DNA of 6,717 nt, taken from positions 1 through 6,717 of the forward strand of contig JAJXYI010000001.1 of assembly GCA_021780625.1 (NCBI GenBank), in the 5' to 3' direction. The notes beneath the pieces are model-generated. The model saw only the letters and a list, made by a program, of their open reading frames with translations, was not told the DNA's origin and did no database searches. Position numbers and translations under genes: made by a program. Below, piece after piece: positions 1 to 6,472 of the stretch (its first letter is position 1; each line of letters begins with the position of its first letter). The stretch comes from a bacterium (lineage in GTDB: Bacteria > Verrucomicrobiota > Verrucomicrobiae > Opitutales > Opitutaceae).

Positions 1-10
1 ACCCACTCAT
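1..10 (-). CDS. Start of a further gene downstream of the kdp cluster (partial)
   Basis: Only the first three codons are inside the window (ATG AGT GGG, Met-Ser-Gly) before the left edge cuts the frame. The ATG at 10-8 overlaps the TGA of the preceding 55-aa ORF in the form ATGA, an arrangement typical of translationally coupled genes in one operon. From position in the cluster, kdpD (the osmosensitive K+ sensor histidine kinase) is a natural candidate because it often follows kdpC. Three residues cannot identify it, so no symbol is given. Confidence 0.35.
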
Positions 11-174
11 GGTCCGAGGTTGCGCGGATTCTGCACTCGCTCCTCCGGCCAGTCGGCGCGCGAGGTCCCCAGCCGCCGGTGATAGAATGTGCCGAGGTAC
101 AGGCCGGCAAGCAGTCCGACCACCAATGCGATCACGATCGCCAGCGTCTGCCGCTCCTGATGCGCCGCGTTCAT
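7..174 (-). CDS. Small single-span membrane protein (55 aa) downstream of kdpC, function unknown
   Basis: The frame runs from ATG at 174-172 to TGA at 9-7 and encodes 55 residues. A short polar N-terminus (MNAAHQERQ) is followed by one hydrophobic helix at about residues 10-31 (TLAIVIALVVGLLAGLYLGT), then a basic YHRR stop-transfer turn and a hydrophilic tail ending RNLGP. That predicts an inner-membrane anchor with a tail of about 23 residues. Only 6 nt separate it from the kdpC stop. A Shine-Dalgarno-like AGAGGGAAG at 192-184 lies inside the end of kdpC. Its own stop overlaps the next ATG as ATGA. This spacing, the hydrophobic pattern and the ribosome-binding site argue for a real gene of the kdp transcription unit, perhaps a small accessory of the pump or of a following sensor kinase. 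I do not recognise the family. It is not KdpF, which is present upstream of kdpA. Confidence 0.68.
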   Translation of the reverse strand: MNAAHQERQTLAIVIALVVGLLAGLYLGTFYHRRLGTSRADWPEERVQNPRNLGP

Positions 175-180
175 GGCAGG

Positions 181-774
181 TCACTTCCCTCTGACGAGCC
201 GATCCAGAGCGAGGTTGAGCTCGAGCACGTTCACCCGGGGATCTCCCAGAATGCCGAGATCGGGCGGTTCAACGTGAGTCCGCACCAGCCTCCGTACCGT
301 CGCGGCCGGGAGTCCGCGTGCAGCCGCCACGCGAGGGGCCTGAAGCAGCGCGTTCTCGACGCTGATGTCCGGATCGAGGCCGCTGGCGGAGCAGGTCACC
401 GCATCGGCCGGCACAGGCGTCATCGACGACAGATGATTCTCGGCGCGGTAGGCGGCCACCGCAGCCTGGACGGAGTTTGCAAGCGCCCGGCTGGTGGGCC
501 CGAGATTGGTGCCCGACGAGTTGGCGGCATCATATCCGGTACCCGCAGCGGAAGGACGGGGATGAAACGTGCCCGGGCTCGCGAAATTCTGGGCGAGCAG
601 GCTCGATCCCCGGACGACCCCCGAGGCGTCGACCACCAGGCTTCCGTTCGCCCGGTGAGGAAAGAGCAACTGGCCGCCGGCCCATACCGCGAGGGGATAG
701 ACACCGCACAGGATGACCGCGAAGACCAGGGTGAGCAGGACCGCGGGTTTCAGATCGGAGAGGAAGGACTTCAT
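181..774 (-). CDS. kdpC: Potassium-transporting ATPase subunit C (KdpC)
   Basis: This is the accessory subunit of the KdpFABC K+ pump. It has one transmembrane helix and a periplasmic domain, and it is thought to stabilise the complex and assist K+ affinity. The 197-residue product is of normal family length. An N-terminal membrane anchor spans about residues 9-32 and contains the family's GVYPL (24-28). The conserved periplasmic blocks follow in order: FHPRPSAAG (70-78), YDAANSSGTNLGPTS (81-95), PVPADAVTCSASGLDPDIS (120-138), NALLQAPRVAAARG (141-154) and the C-terminal LGDPRVNVLELNLALD (176-191). The ATG at 774 lies 13 nt after the kdpB stop and starts directly before the anchor (MKSFLSDLKP). 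No strong Shine-Dalgarno is visible, so translation may be coupled to kdpB. No key block is missing. The call is very secure. Confidence 0.97.
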   Translation of the reverse strand: MKSFLSDLKPAVLLTLVFAVILCGVYPLAVWAGGQLLFPHRANGSLVVDASGVVRGSSLLAQNFASPGTFHPRPSAAGTGYDAANSSGTNLGPTSRALANSVQAAVAAYRAENHLSSMTPVPADAVTCSASGLDPDISVENALLQAPRVAAARGLPAATVRRLVRTHVEPPDLGILGDPRVNVLELNLALDRLVRGK

Positions 775-787
775 GGCGCGGAAAGTC

Positions 788-2830
788 TCAGACGAGGTGG
801 ATGGCGTGGATCAGGACATCGATCAGCTTGATGCCGACAAAGGGCACCAGGATGCCGCCGAGACCGTAGATCAGCAGGTTTCGACGAAGCATCGCGGCAG
901 CTCCGACCGGGCGGTACGCGACGCCGCGCAGCGCCAGCGGGATTAGCGCGATGATCACCAGCGCATTGAAAATCACCGCACTGAGGATCGCACTGAGCGG
1001 CGAGTGCAGATGCATGATGTTCAGCGGCGCGATCTGCGGAAAGGCTCCGACCAGCATGGCAGGGATGATCGCAAAGTACTTCGCCACGTCGTTCGCAATC
1101 GAGAATGTGGTCAGTGCCCCACGCGTGATCAGGAGCTGTTTCCCGATCTCGACGATCTCCAGCAGCTTCGTCGGATTCGAGTCGAGATCCACCATGTTGC
1201 CCGCCTCCTTCGCGGCCTGGGTGCCCGTGTTCATCGCGACGCCGACATCGGCCTGCGCGAGCGCCGGAGCATCGTTCGTGCCGTCGCCAGTCATGGCCAC
1301 GAGGTGCCCGGCGGCCTGCTCCTCGCGAATGCGGGCAAGCTTCATCTCCGGTGTCGCCTGGGCGAGGAAATCGTCGACACCGGCTTCCGCGGCAATCGCA
1401 GCGGCCGTGAGGGGATTGTCGCCCGTGATCATCACCGTGCGGATACCCATCGCCCGCAACTGCGCGAAACGCTCCTTGATGCCGCCTTTGACGACGTCCT
1501 TCAGGAAAATGACTCCGAGCACGTCGCGGCCGTCGGCGACAACCAGCGGTGTTCCACCCTGCCGGGAAATTCCGTCGACCGCCTCGGCGACCGCGGCGGG
1601 CATCGCTCCGCCCTGGGATTCAACCCAGGATCGGACATTCGCCGCTGCGCCCTTGCGGATCGAACGAGCAGAATGACCGTCCATCGGCGCGAGGTCGACT
1701 CCGCTCATTCGGGTCTGGGCCGTGAACGGCACGAAAGTCGCGTGGGTCGGGTGGAGCTCCCGGGCGCGGAGACCGAATCGATCCTTGGCCAGGACGACGA
1801 TGCTGCGCCCCTCGGGCGTCTCGTCCGCCAGCGAAGCGAGCTGGGCGGCCTCCGCCAGGCGGTCCTGGGCGACGCCCGGGGCGGGGATGAAGTCGCTGGC
1901 CATGCGATTGCCGAGCGTGATCGTGCCCGTCTTGTCGAGCAGCAGCACGTCGATGTCGCCGGCCGCCTCCACGGCGCGCCCGCTCATCGCAAGCACGTTG
2001 CGCTGGAGGAGGCGGTCCATGCCCGCGATGCCGATCGCGCTGAGCAGTCCGCCGATCGTCGTCGGGATCAGGCATACCAGCAGCGCAATCAGGGCCGTGA
2101 TGGAAAAGGCCACGTTCGCGTAGGCGCCAAAGGGACGCAGCGCGATGATCACGAGCAGGAAGATGAACGTGAGCGCCGACAACAGGATCGTGAGCGCGAT
2201 CTCGTTGGGCGTCTTCTGGCGCGACGCACCCTCGACGAGGCTGATCATGTGGTCGAGAAACCCCTCGCCCGGGTTGGTCGAGATCCGGATCACGAGGTTG
2301 TCCGAAAGCACCATCGTTCCCCCGGTTACCGCGCTCCGGTCGCCGCCCGCCTCGCGTATCACGGGAGCGGATTCGCCAGTGATGGCGGACTCATCCACGG
2401 AGGCAGCGCCCTCGATCACGTCGCCGTCGCCCGGAATCGTCTCGCCGGCCGACACGAGCACGAGGTCACCCTTGCGCAAGAGGGCGGCGTCGACCGACTC
2501 GACCTTGCCGTTCGCGTCGCGACGGCGGGCGATGAGCTGGCGGCGGGACGAGCGCAACGCCTGCGCCTGGGCCTTTCCGCGCCCTTCGGCGACCGCCTCC
2601 GCGAAATTCGCGAACAGCACCGTGAACAGCAGCCAGAGCGCGATCTGCAGCACGAAGCCGAACGGCTCCTTGGAGGTGAACAGCTGCTCGAATGAGAGCA
2701 TCGCGCCGATGAGCGTGACGAACATCACAGGATTCTTGAGCTGCTGACGCGGGTTGAGCTTGCGCACCGCATCCGCGGCCGCCTTTCCGAGAATCGCCCG
2801 ATCGAAGAGAGATACCGCTTTGGAACTCAT
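788..2830 (-). CDS. kdpB: Potassium-transporting P-type ATPase subunit B (KdpB)
   Basis: This is the catalytic subunit of KdpFABC, which hydrolyses ATP to drive K+ import across the inner membrane. The 680 residues match the family's usual length. The N-terminus ([14 protein letters not shown], 25-38) is KdpB-typical. Membrane pairs lie at about 35-77 and 210-262, with the CLIPTTIGG turn at 253-261, and further helices at about 575-670. The actuator domain carries TGES (151-154); in E. coli the matching serine is the known site of inhibitory phosphorylation. The phosphorylation site is DKTGT with D299. The nucleotide-binding domain has FTAQTRMSG (369-377) and KGAA (393-396). The hinge has MITGD (467-471) and TGDGTND (514-520). 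D581 and K584 in SIANDVAKY correspond to the coupling Asp/Lys pair of the family. All catalytic motifs are intact. The start at 2830 gives the standard N-terminus, but no Shine-Dalgarno is evident before it (CCTTTTCACCC). It lies 37 nt after kdpA. Confidence 0.98.
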   Translation of the reverse strand: MSSKAVSLFDRAILGKAAADAVRKLNPRQQLKNPVMFVTLIGAMLSFEQLFTSKEPFGFVLQIALWLLFTVLFANFAEAVAEGRGKAQAQALRSSRRQLIARRRDANGKVESVDAALLRKGDLVLVSAGETIPGDGDVIEGAASVDESAITGESAPVIREAGGDRSAVTGGTMVLSDNLVIRISTNPGEGFLDHMISLVEGASRQKTPNEIALTILLSALTFIFLLVIIALRPFGAYANVAFSITALIALLVCLIPTTIGGLLSAIGIAGMDRLLQRNVLAMSGRAVEAAGDIDVLLLDKTGTITLGNRMASDFIPAPGVAQDRLAEAAQLASLADETPEGRSIVVLAKDRFGLRARELHPTHATFVPFTAQTRMSGVDLAPMDGHSARSIRKGAAANVRSWVESQGGAMPAAVAEAVDGISRQGGTPLVVADGRDVLGVIFLKDVVKGGIKERFAQLRAMGIRTVMITGDNPLTAAAIAAEAGVDDFLAQATPEMKLARIREEQAAGHLVAMTGDGTNDAPALAQADVGVAMNTGTQAAKEAGNMVDLDSNPTKLLEIVEIGKQLLITRGALTTFSIANDVAKYFAIIPAMLVGAFPQIAPLNIMHLHSPLSAILSAVIFNALVIIALIPLALRGVAYRPVGAAAMLRRNLLIYGLGGILVPFVGIKLIDVLIHAIHLV

Positions 2831-2867
2831 GGGTGAAAAGGGTTGATGGCAGTCCGTTGGCCGCGCC

Positions 2868-4667
2868 TCAGAACAGGGTTCCGGCGCGCATCAGGAAGTG
2901 TTCCACGACCGGCCCCATCGCCAGGGCCGGGAGAAAGGTCAGCGCGCCCACCAGCAGCACCGTGCCGAGGAGCAGGACGACGAAGGTGAAGCCCTCGGTC
3001 CGGAACGTGCCCGCGCTCGCCGGCACCAGCCGCTTGCCCGCGAGATTTCCCGCCAGGGCCATGATGGGAACGATCATCAGGAAGCGCCCGATCAGCATCG
3101 CAATTCCGAGTGTCACGTCCCACGCCGGGGTCCCCGCGGACAGGCCGGCGAAGGCCGAGCCGTTGTTGCCCACGGCGGACGAGTACGCATAGAGCATCTC
3201 GCTGAATCCATGGGGACCCGCGTTGTTCAAGCCCGCCCTGCCCCACGCGGTCGAGCACGCCACGGCCGTGAACCCGAGGATCGCAGCGGCCAGCACCATC
3301 AGTACCAGCATCACGAGTTTCACGTCGTAGGCCTCGATCTTCTTGCCAAGATACTCGGGCGTGCGTCCGACCATCAGGCCGGCGATGAAGACCGCGAGCA
3401 CCACGAAGATGAGCATGCCGTAAAGACCGGCGCCCACGCCTCCAAATATGACCTCGCCTGTCTCGATGTTGAACAGGGGAACCAGGCCGCCCAGCGGCGT
3501 GAACGAGTCGTGCATGGAATTCACCGCGCCGCACGACGCATCGGTCGTGATCGTCGCGAAAAGCGCCGAATTGAACACGCCGAAGCGGACCTCCTTGCCC
3601 TCCATGTTCCCGTCGGCTGCGGACACGCCGAGCCTCTGGTGAATGGGATTGCCAGCGGCCTCCGCTTTCCAGCAGACCAGCGCGCCTGCAAGGAACAGCA
3701 CGAACATCGCCGACCACACGGCCCAGCCGTGGCGCTGGTTCTTCACGACCCGGCCCAGGTAATACGTCAGGGCGCTCGGGATCGCGAAAATCGAGAGAAT
3801 CTGGATGAAATTAGAGAGCGGCGTCGGGTTTTCATAGGGATGAGCCGCGTTCGCATTGGTGTAACCGCCGCCGTTGGTCCCGAGCATCTTGATCGCCACC
3901 TGCGAGGCCATGGGGCCCTGCACGATGGTCTGCGTGTCAACGCTTTGGTCGACCATCACGGGCTTTCCGTCGGCGCCGACGACGGGATTGCCCCGGGCAT
4001 CCGTCTTCTGCACCTGCACCGTGTAGGGCTCGTAGGTCTTTGCGACCGTGTAGGGCCTGAAGTTCTGGATCATGCCCTGCGACACGAGGAACAGCGCGAA
4101 CACCAGGCAGAGCGGCAGCAGCAGGTAGTAGGTCGTGCGAACGGTATCCACCCAGAAGTTACCTATGGCCTTCGCCGAGTGACGCGCGATTCCGCGCACG
4201 AGCGCAGCCGCAATCGCGATTCCCGCGGCAGCCGACGTGAAGTTGTGGATCGTCAGACCCACCATCTGCGAGAAGTACGACATCGTCGACTCGCCGCCGT
4301 AGCTCTGCCAGTTGGTGTTCGTGGCGAAGCTCACCGCGGTGTCGAACGCAAGGTGCCCGGGGAGTCCCGGCAGGTGCTGCGGGTTGAGCGGCAGCCGGCC
4401 TTGGTATCGAAGGATGAAATACGTGAACAGGATGCCCACCAGCGTGAACGCCATCAGGGACACCGTGTAGCCGATCCAGCCCTGTTCACGTTCGGGATCG
4501 ATGCCGCACACGCGGTAGGTTAGCCGCTCGATGGGACGCACGACCGGATCGAGCCAGGTCTTCCCGCGCTCGAGCACGGCTACGAGATAGAGCCCGAGCG
4601 GCTTCGTGATCAGCAGCAGCAGGCCGCAATACAGCGCGAGTTGGATCCAGGACAGCGGTTCGTTCAT
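2868..4667 (-). CDS. kdpA: Potassium-transporting ATPase subunit A (KdpA), K+-selective channel-like subunit
   Basis: This subunit binds and passes K+ in the KdpFABC complex. It belongs to the superfamily of K+ transporters with four membrane-pore-membrane repeats (Trk/Ktr/HKT/KdpA). The four filter segments are visible: [11 protein letters not shown] (116-126), [16 protein letters not shown] (262-277), [16 protein letters not shown] (379-394) and [12 protein letters not shown] (499-510). [15 protein letters not shown] (434-448) is also family-typical. Ten hydrophobic helices can be followed, from residue 9 to about 585. At 599 residues it is longer than the E. coli protein (557). The extra length lies mainly at about 204-250, a hydrophilic periplasmic stretch before the second filter that includes [14 protein letters not shown]. 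Longer KdpA forms of this kind occur in other phyla, so this is probably a lineage variant. The ATG at 4667 lies 12 nt after kdpF, with no clear Shine-Dalgarno, so coupling to kdpF is plausible. Confidence 0.98.
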   Translation of the reverse strand: MNEPLSWIQLALYCGLLLLITKPLGLYLVAVLERGKTWLDPVVRPIERLTYRVCGIDPEREQGWIGYTVSLMAFTLVGILFTYFILRYQGRLPLNPQHLPGLPGHLAFDTAVSFATNTNWQSYGGESTMSYFSQMVGLTIHNFTSAAAGIAIAAALVRGIARHSAKAIGNFWVDTVRTTYYLLLPLCLVFALFLVSQGMIQNFRPYTVAKTYEPYTVQVQKTDARGNPVVGADGKPVMVDQSVDTQTIVQGPMASQVAIKMLGTNGGGYTNANAAHPYENPTPLSNFIQILSIFAIPSALTYYLGRVVKNQRHGWAVWSAMFVLFLAGALVCWKAEAAGNPIHQRLGVSAADGNMEGKEVRFGVFNSALFATITTDASCGAVNSMHDSFTPLGGLVPLFNIETGEVIFGGVGAGLYGMLIFVVLAVFIAGLMVGRTPEYLGKKIEAYDVKLVMLVLMVLAAAILGFTAVACSTAWGRAGLNNAGPHGFSEMLYAYSSAVGNNGSAFAGLSAGTPAWDVTLGIAMLIGRFLMIVPIMALAGNLAGKRLVPASAGTFRTEGFTFVVLLLGTVLLVGALTFLPALAMGPVVEHFLMRAGTLF

Positions 4668-4679
4668 GGGCGGGCGCGT

Positions 4680-4763
4680 TCAGAATTTTTCCGGCCGGAG
4701 CACGGCCACCACGAGGTAGCCGAGGCAGCCGATCGCGAGGACGGTGATGAGGACGATTTCCAT
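4680..4763 (-). CDS. kdpF: Potassium-transporting ATPase subunit F (KdpF)
   Basis: This 27-residue hydrophobic peptide is encoded immediately before kdpA, the canonical kdpF position. In E. coli KdpF is a single-helix lipid-like stabiliser of the KdpFABC complex in the inner membrane. The sequence opens with MEIVLITVLAIGCLGYL, a membrane helix over about residues 3-22, and ends LRPEKF. The aliphatic helix with a central GYL and the basic-proline-acidic-aromatic end (typically LRPE+F) are hallmarks of KdpF. The ATG is at 4763-4761 and the TGA at 4682-4680, 12 nt from the kdpA ATG. The sequence upstream of its ATG (CACCCCTCCGCC) carries no Shine-Dalgarno. Genes this short are often missed by gene callers. 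Location and end motif make the call strong. Confidence 0.9.
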   Translation of the reverse strand: MEIVLITVLAIGCLGYLVVAVLRPEKF

Positions 4764-4790
4764 GGCGGAGGGGTGGAATTTGGCGCCCGC

Positions 4791-4877
4791 TCAGCGCAGG
4801 CGTTCGCAACCGTGCGCGTAGGCGACGCAGACGAGCACGAAGGCGATCGATATTCCGACGTAGAGGAGGTCAGTCAT
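4791..4877 (-). CDS. Small single-helix membrane protein (28 aa) heading the kdp operon
   Basis: The frame runs from ATG at 4877-4875 to TGA at 4793-4791 and encodes 28 residues. It begins MTDLLYVGISIAFVLVCVAY, one hydrophobic helix at about residues 4-20, and ends HGCERLR. It has the best ribosome-binding site in the region: GGGAGGT at 4892-4886, with 9 nt between GGAGG and the ATG. It is followed 27 nt later by kdpF. From memory, short unannotated ORFs with an aliphatic helix and a C-terminal (G)CE+L motif precede kdpF/kdpA in several phyla. That would make this a conserved extra small component, but it could not be checked here. It is distinct from kdpF, which is separately present. Possible roles are a second stabilising peptide of the pump or a translated leader that sets downstream expression. 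Confidence 0.72.
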   Translation of the reverse strand: MTDLLYVGISIAFVLVCVAYAHGCERLR

Positions 4878-4934
4878 GGCGGCAGACCTCCCGGCAAGGC
4901 GTGGACTGTGCGCGGAGCGAGTTCATGCCGCCAT
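4876..4934. repeat. 9-bp perfect inverted repeat in the kdp leader
   Basis: ATGGCGGCA at 4876-4884 and TGCCGCCAT at 4926-4934 are exact reverse complements separated by 41 bp. In a minus-strand transcript starting upstream of 4934, the 3' arm would cover the AU of the first ORF's AUG and the bases just before it. The Shine-Dalgarno GGGAGG would sit in the loop next to the stem. Folding could therefore modulate initiation. If transcription starts nearer the gene, one arm is absent and the repeat has no RNA role. Nine GC-rich base pairs could also arise by chance. Confidence 0.45.
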
Positions 4935-4958
4935 CGTACCCGTCGGGTCCCGTTTCCC

Positions 4959-4987
4959 CTAATCAACACCCGGCCCCAACCCGTCAA
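4959..4987 (-). promoter_or_regulatory. Candidate kdp promoter (weak -35/-10 match)
   Basis: Reading the minus strand, TTGACG at 4987-4982 (5 of 6 to the sigma70 -35) is followed by a 17-bp spacer and GATTAG at 4964-4959 (3 of 6 to the -10). An alternative -10 is TACGAT at 4938-4933 (4 of 6), which lacks a good -35. That would suit an activator-dependent promoter with the repeat at 4980-4998 about 60 bp upstream of the start. The sequence alone does not decide between them, and sigma factor preferences of this organism are unknown. Confidence 0.28.
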
Positions 4988-4998
4988 TTTCCCGTCAA
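4980..4998. promoter_or_regulatory. Tandem CCCGTCAA repeat, possible KdpE-type operator
   Basis: CCCGTCAA occurs at 4980-4987 and again at 4991-4998, giving an exact 8-bp direct repeat with an 11-bp period. OmpR/PhoB-family response regulators bind such head-to-tail half-sites about one helical turn apart (the PhoB box is the classical case), and KdpE belongs to this family. Further CCCGT copies begin at 4939 and 4949. The position upstream of the kdp operon fits an activator site for K+ limitation. The half-site does not match the T-rich E. coli KdpE site as I recall it, so the regulator's identity is an inference. Confidence 0.42.
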
Positions 4999-5060
4999 CG
5001 CGTCGGAAGCCAATCGCAACCATGGCCTTGCCTGCGATCCCGGAGGAGTGCGAAGCACCC

Positions 5061-5088
5061 TTGCCTACACGCCTCCCTCCGCTACGGT
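5061..5088 (+). promoter_or_regulatory. Candidate tatC promoter
   Basis: TTGCCT at 5061-5066 (4 of 6 to TTGACA), a 16-bp spacer and TACGGT at 5083-5088 (3 of 6 to TATAAT) lie just upstream of tatC. They would give a transcript starting about 15 nt before the ATG. The match is weak, and the call rests partly on the divergent arrangement, which demands a promoter somewhere in this 232-nt region. Confidence 0.25.
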
Positions 5089-5109
5089 GGCGCATCCAAG
5101 CACCGAATC

Positions 5110-6105
5110 ATGGCCGAAACGATCGACGTTGAACCGCACGACGAGGACTCCGAGGGAGGCCCGCGCAAGTCCTTCTGGGACCACGTCAAGGATCTGCGCA
5201 GCATCCTGGTCAAGTCCGTGATCGTCGTCGTCGTCGCCCTGATCGTCTGCCTGCTGTTCGTCGAGAAGATCGCCGCCGTGCTCGAGTATCCGATCACGCG
5301 GATGGACCTCCTCGACAAGCCCCAGGCCACGGTGTCGATCGTCGTCGGAACGACCACTCTCGGCCCCTACCAGGTCAACCCCAAGGATTTTCCAGGCCTC
5401 GAGACGGGAAAGCCGCGCAACCTCGTCTTCCGAATGGGGGTCGCCAAGGTCGACGGCAAGGATGTTGCCACCCTGAACCTGGACCCGCAGGCGCCGCAGC
5501 CCGCGACCGGGATCAAGCTGCGCAACCTCGATCCCGCCGAGGGGTTCATGGTCGCCTTCAACATCGCCCTCTACGCCAGCCTCGTGGTGTCGGCCCCGTT
5601 CTGGATGTATTTTATCGGCGGTTACATCCTTCCCGCGCTGAAGAAGAAGGAGCGGCGTTTCATCTTCATGTGGATCGGCTGGGGGATGTTTCTCTTCCTC
5701 TCCGGCGTGGTGCTCACCTACTTCTTCCTGCTCCCGCTGGCGCTGCGCGCCTCCGTGGCCTACTCGAATCTCCTCGGGTTCGACGCCTCGGAATGGCAGG
5801 CCGCCGACTACATCAGCTTCACCTGCAAGTTCCTCCTCGGGATGGGACTCGGATTCCAGTATCCGATCGTCCTCCTGACGCTCGTGAAGCTCAAGATTCT
5901 CAGCCACAAGACGCTCGTCCACTACCGCCGCCACTTCATCGTGCTCGCGTTCATCCTGGGCGCGTTTCTCACGACCCCCGAGGTCATCACCCAGTTCGCG
6001 ATGGCCGTGCCCATGTGCATCCTGTACGAGGTCTGCATCTGGATTGCCTGGTGGTGGGAGCGGAAGGACCGCAAGGCCGCCGCGCTGACCGAGGGCGCCG
6101 CCTGA
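5110..6105 (+). CDS. tatC: Sec-independent protein translocase protein TatC
   Basis: TatC is the multi-spanning inner-membrane receptor of the twin-arginine translocase. It recognises RR signal peptides on folded exoproteins and works with TatA/TatB. The 331-residue product shows the N-terminal cytosolic signature FWDHVKDLRS (22-31, equivalent to HxxELR) and six helices at about 34-52, 147-172, 184-209, 235-258, 275-291 and 292-312. The block LDPAEGFMVAFNIALYASLVVSAP (140-163) and the GLGFQYPIVL segment (246-255) are both present. The latter has Gln250 where E. coli has the functionally important Glu170; both residues occur in the family. The TTPEVITQFAMAVPMCILYE block (288-307) is typical of the C-terminal part. 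It is about 70 residues longer than E. coli TatC, mainly from a first periplasmic loop of about 85 residues (55-140). The acidic N-terminus and basic C-terminus are cytosolic. No in-frame ATG lies upstream within the intergenic region, and no Shine-Dalgarno precedes ATG 5110. No tatA/tatB neighbour is visible. Confidence 0.95.
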   Translation: MAETIDVEPHDEDSEGGPRKSFWDHVKDLRSILVKSVIVVVVALIVCLLFVEKIAAVLEYPITRMDLLDKPQATVSIVVGTTTLGPYQVNPKDFPGLETGKPRNLVFRMGVAKVDGKDVATLNLDPQAPQPATGIKLRNLDPAEGFMVAFNIALYASLVVSAPFWMYFIGGYILPALKKKERRFIFMWIGWGMFLFLSGVVLTYFFLLPLALRASVAYSNLLGFDASEWQAADYISFTCKFLLGMGLGFQYPIVLLTLVKLKILSHKTLVHYRRHFIVLAFILGAFLTTPEVITQFAMAVPMCILYEVCIWIAWWWERKDRKAAALTEGAA

Positions 6106-6139
6106 GCGGGCTGGCCGTGATCGCAAAGTCCATAACCCG

Positions 6140-6155
6140 GGAGGGCTTCGCCTCC
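6140..6155 (+). terminator. Weak hairpin downstream of tatC
   Basis: GGAGG (6140-6144) pairs with CCTCC (6151-6155) around a GCTTCG loop, 35 nt after the tatC stop. There is no T-tract after it on the plus strand. If it takes part in 3'-end formation or RNA stability it is not a classical intrinsic terminator. Confidence 0.28.
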
Positions 6156-6222
6156 AACCTGCCTTCGCGCGTCAGTCCTCTCCAGTAAATTTCGGCGGTC
6201 AGTGACGCTCAAAAACGCAGTT

Positions 6223-6370
6223 AACAGAAGCAACGAAGATAACGAAGGAGGCCGGGCCAAGCGACTGAACCAGATCACCGAGCCACAGTCGACTCACCCA
6301 AACGGTGAATCAACGCCCACATTTCTGCGGTAAAGCTGTTCAGTCTTCGTGGCCTTCGTCGCCTTCTGTT
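6223..6370. repeat. Palindromic intergenic element, about 148 bp, with AACAGAAG/AACGAAG arms
   Basis: The left arm at 6223-6247 consists of AACAGAAG, C, AACGAAG, AT, AACGAAG. The reverse complement of the right arm at 6345-6370 reads AACAGAAG, GC, GACGAAG, GCC, ACGAAG. By hand alignment 21 of 25 paired positions match, with one gap. Inside this lies a second perfect 8-bp pair, GACTGAAC (6263-6270) with GTTCAGTC (6338-6345). A third is TCACCG (6275-6280) with CGGTGA (6303-6308). The nested arrangement and location between genes resemble a dispersed REP- or MITE-like element or a structured RNA. No transposase frame is present, and no target-site duplication was identified. Confidence 0.6.
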
Positions 6371-6472
6371 CCATTCAATCGCCGAGTTCAGGTTGAATCG
6401 CTTGGATTGGACTCGAATCATCCTGAAATCCGCAATCGACCGTGGCACCGATCCAACCGCGTTAGCTGGGAT

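Noticed and set aside
79..831. A 250-codon plus-strand open frame across kdpC and the 55-aa ORF
   Set aside because: It is antisense to kdpC, whose conserved blocks are all present. The product resembles no protein family.
1004..2695. A 563-codon plus-strand open frame opposite kdpB
   Set aside because: It is antisense to a gene with every catalytic motif intact. Its product is rich in Arg, His, Asp and Glu with no domain, as expected from the complement of GC-rich coding sequence.
2827..3717. A 296-codon minus-strand frame overlapping the kdpA 3' half and reaching the kdpB start
   Set aside because: It is an out-of-frame reading of kdpA with Arg/Gly-rich product. The kdpA frame is complete and conserved to its stop at 2868.
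2898..4523. A 541-codon plus-strand open frame opposite kdpA
   Set aside because: It is a shadow of kdpA: low-complexity charged composition and no recognisable family.
4870..4926. An 18-codon minus-strand leader ORF (ATG at 4926) overlapping the start of the 28-aa ORF
   Set aside because: It has no Shine-Dalgarno and no hydrophobic or conserved pattern. Its start lies in the inverted-repeat arm, and such short frames arise easily by chance.
4878..5109. A K+- or c-di-AMP-sensing riboswitch (ydaO/kimA-type) before the kdp operon
   Set aside because: The leader is too short for the conserved multi-helix folds of those classes, and only a single long-range stem is visible.
5065..6126. A 353-codon minus-strand open frame opposite tatC
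   Set aside because: Its product is a run of Asp, Glu, Gly, His and Arg typical of antisense GC-rich sequence. The tatC frame explains the region.
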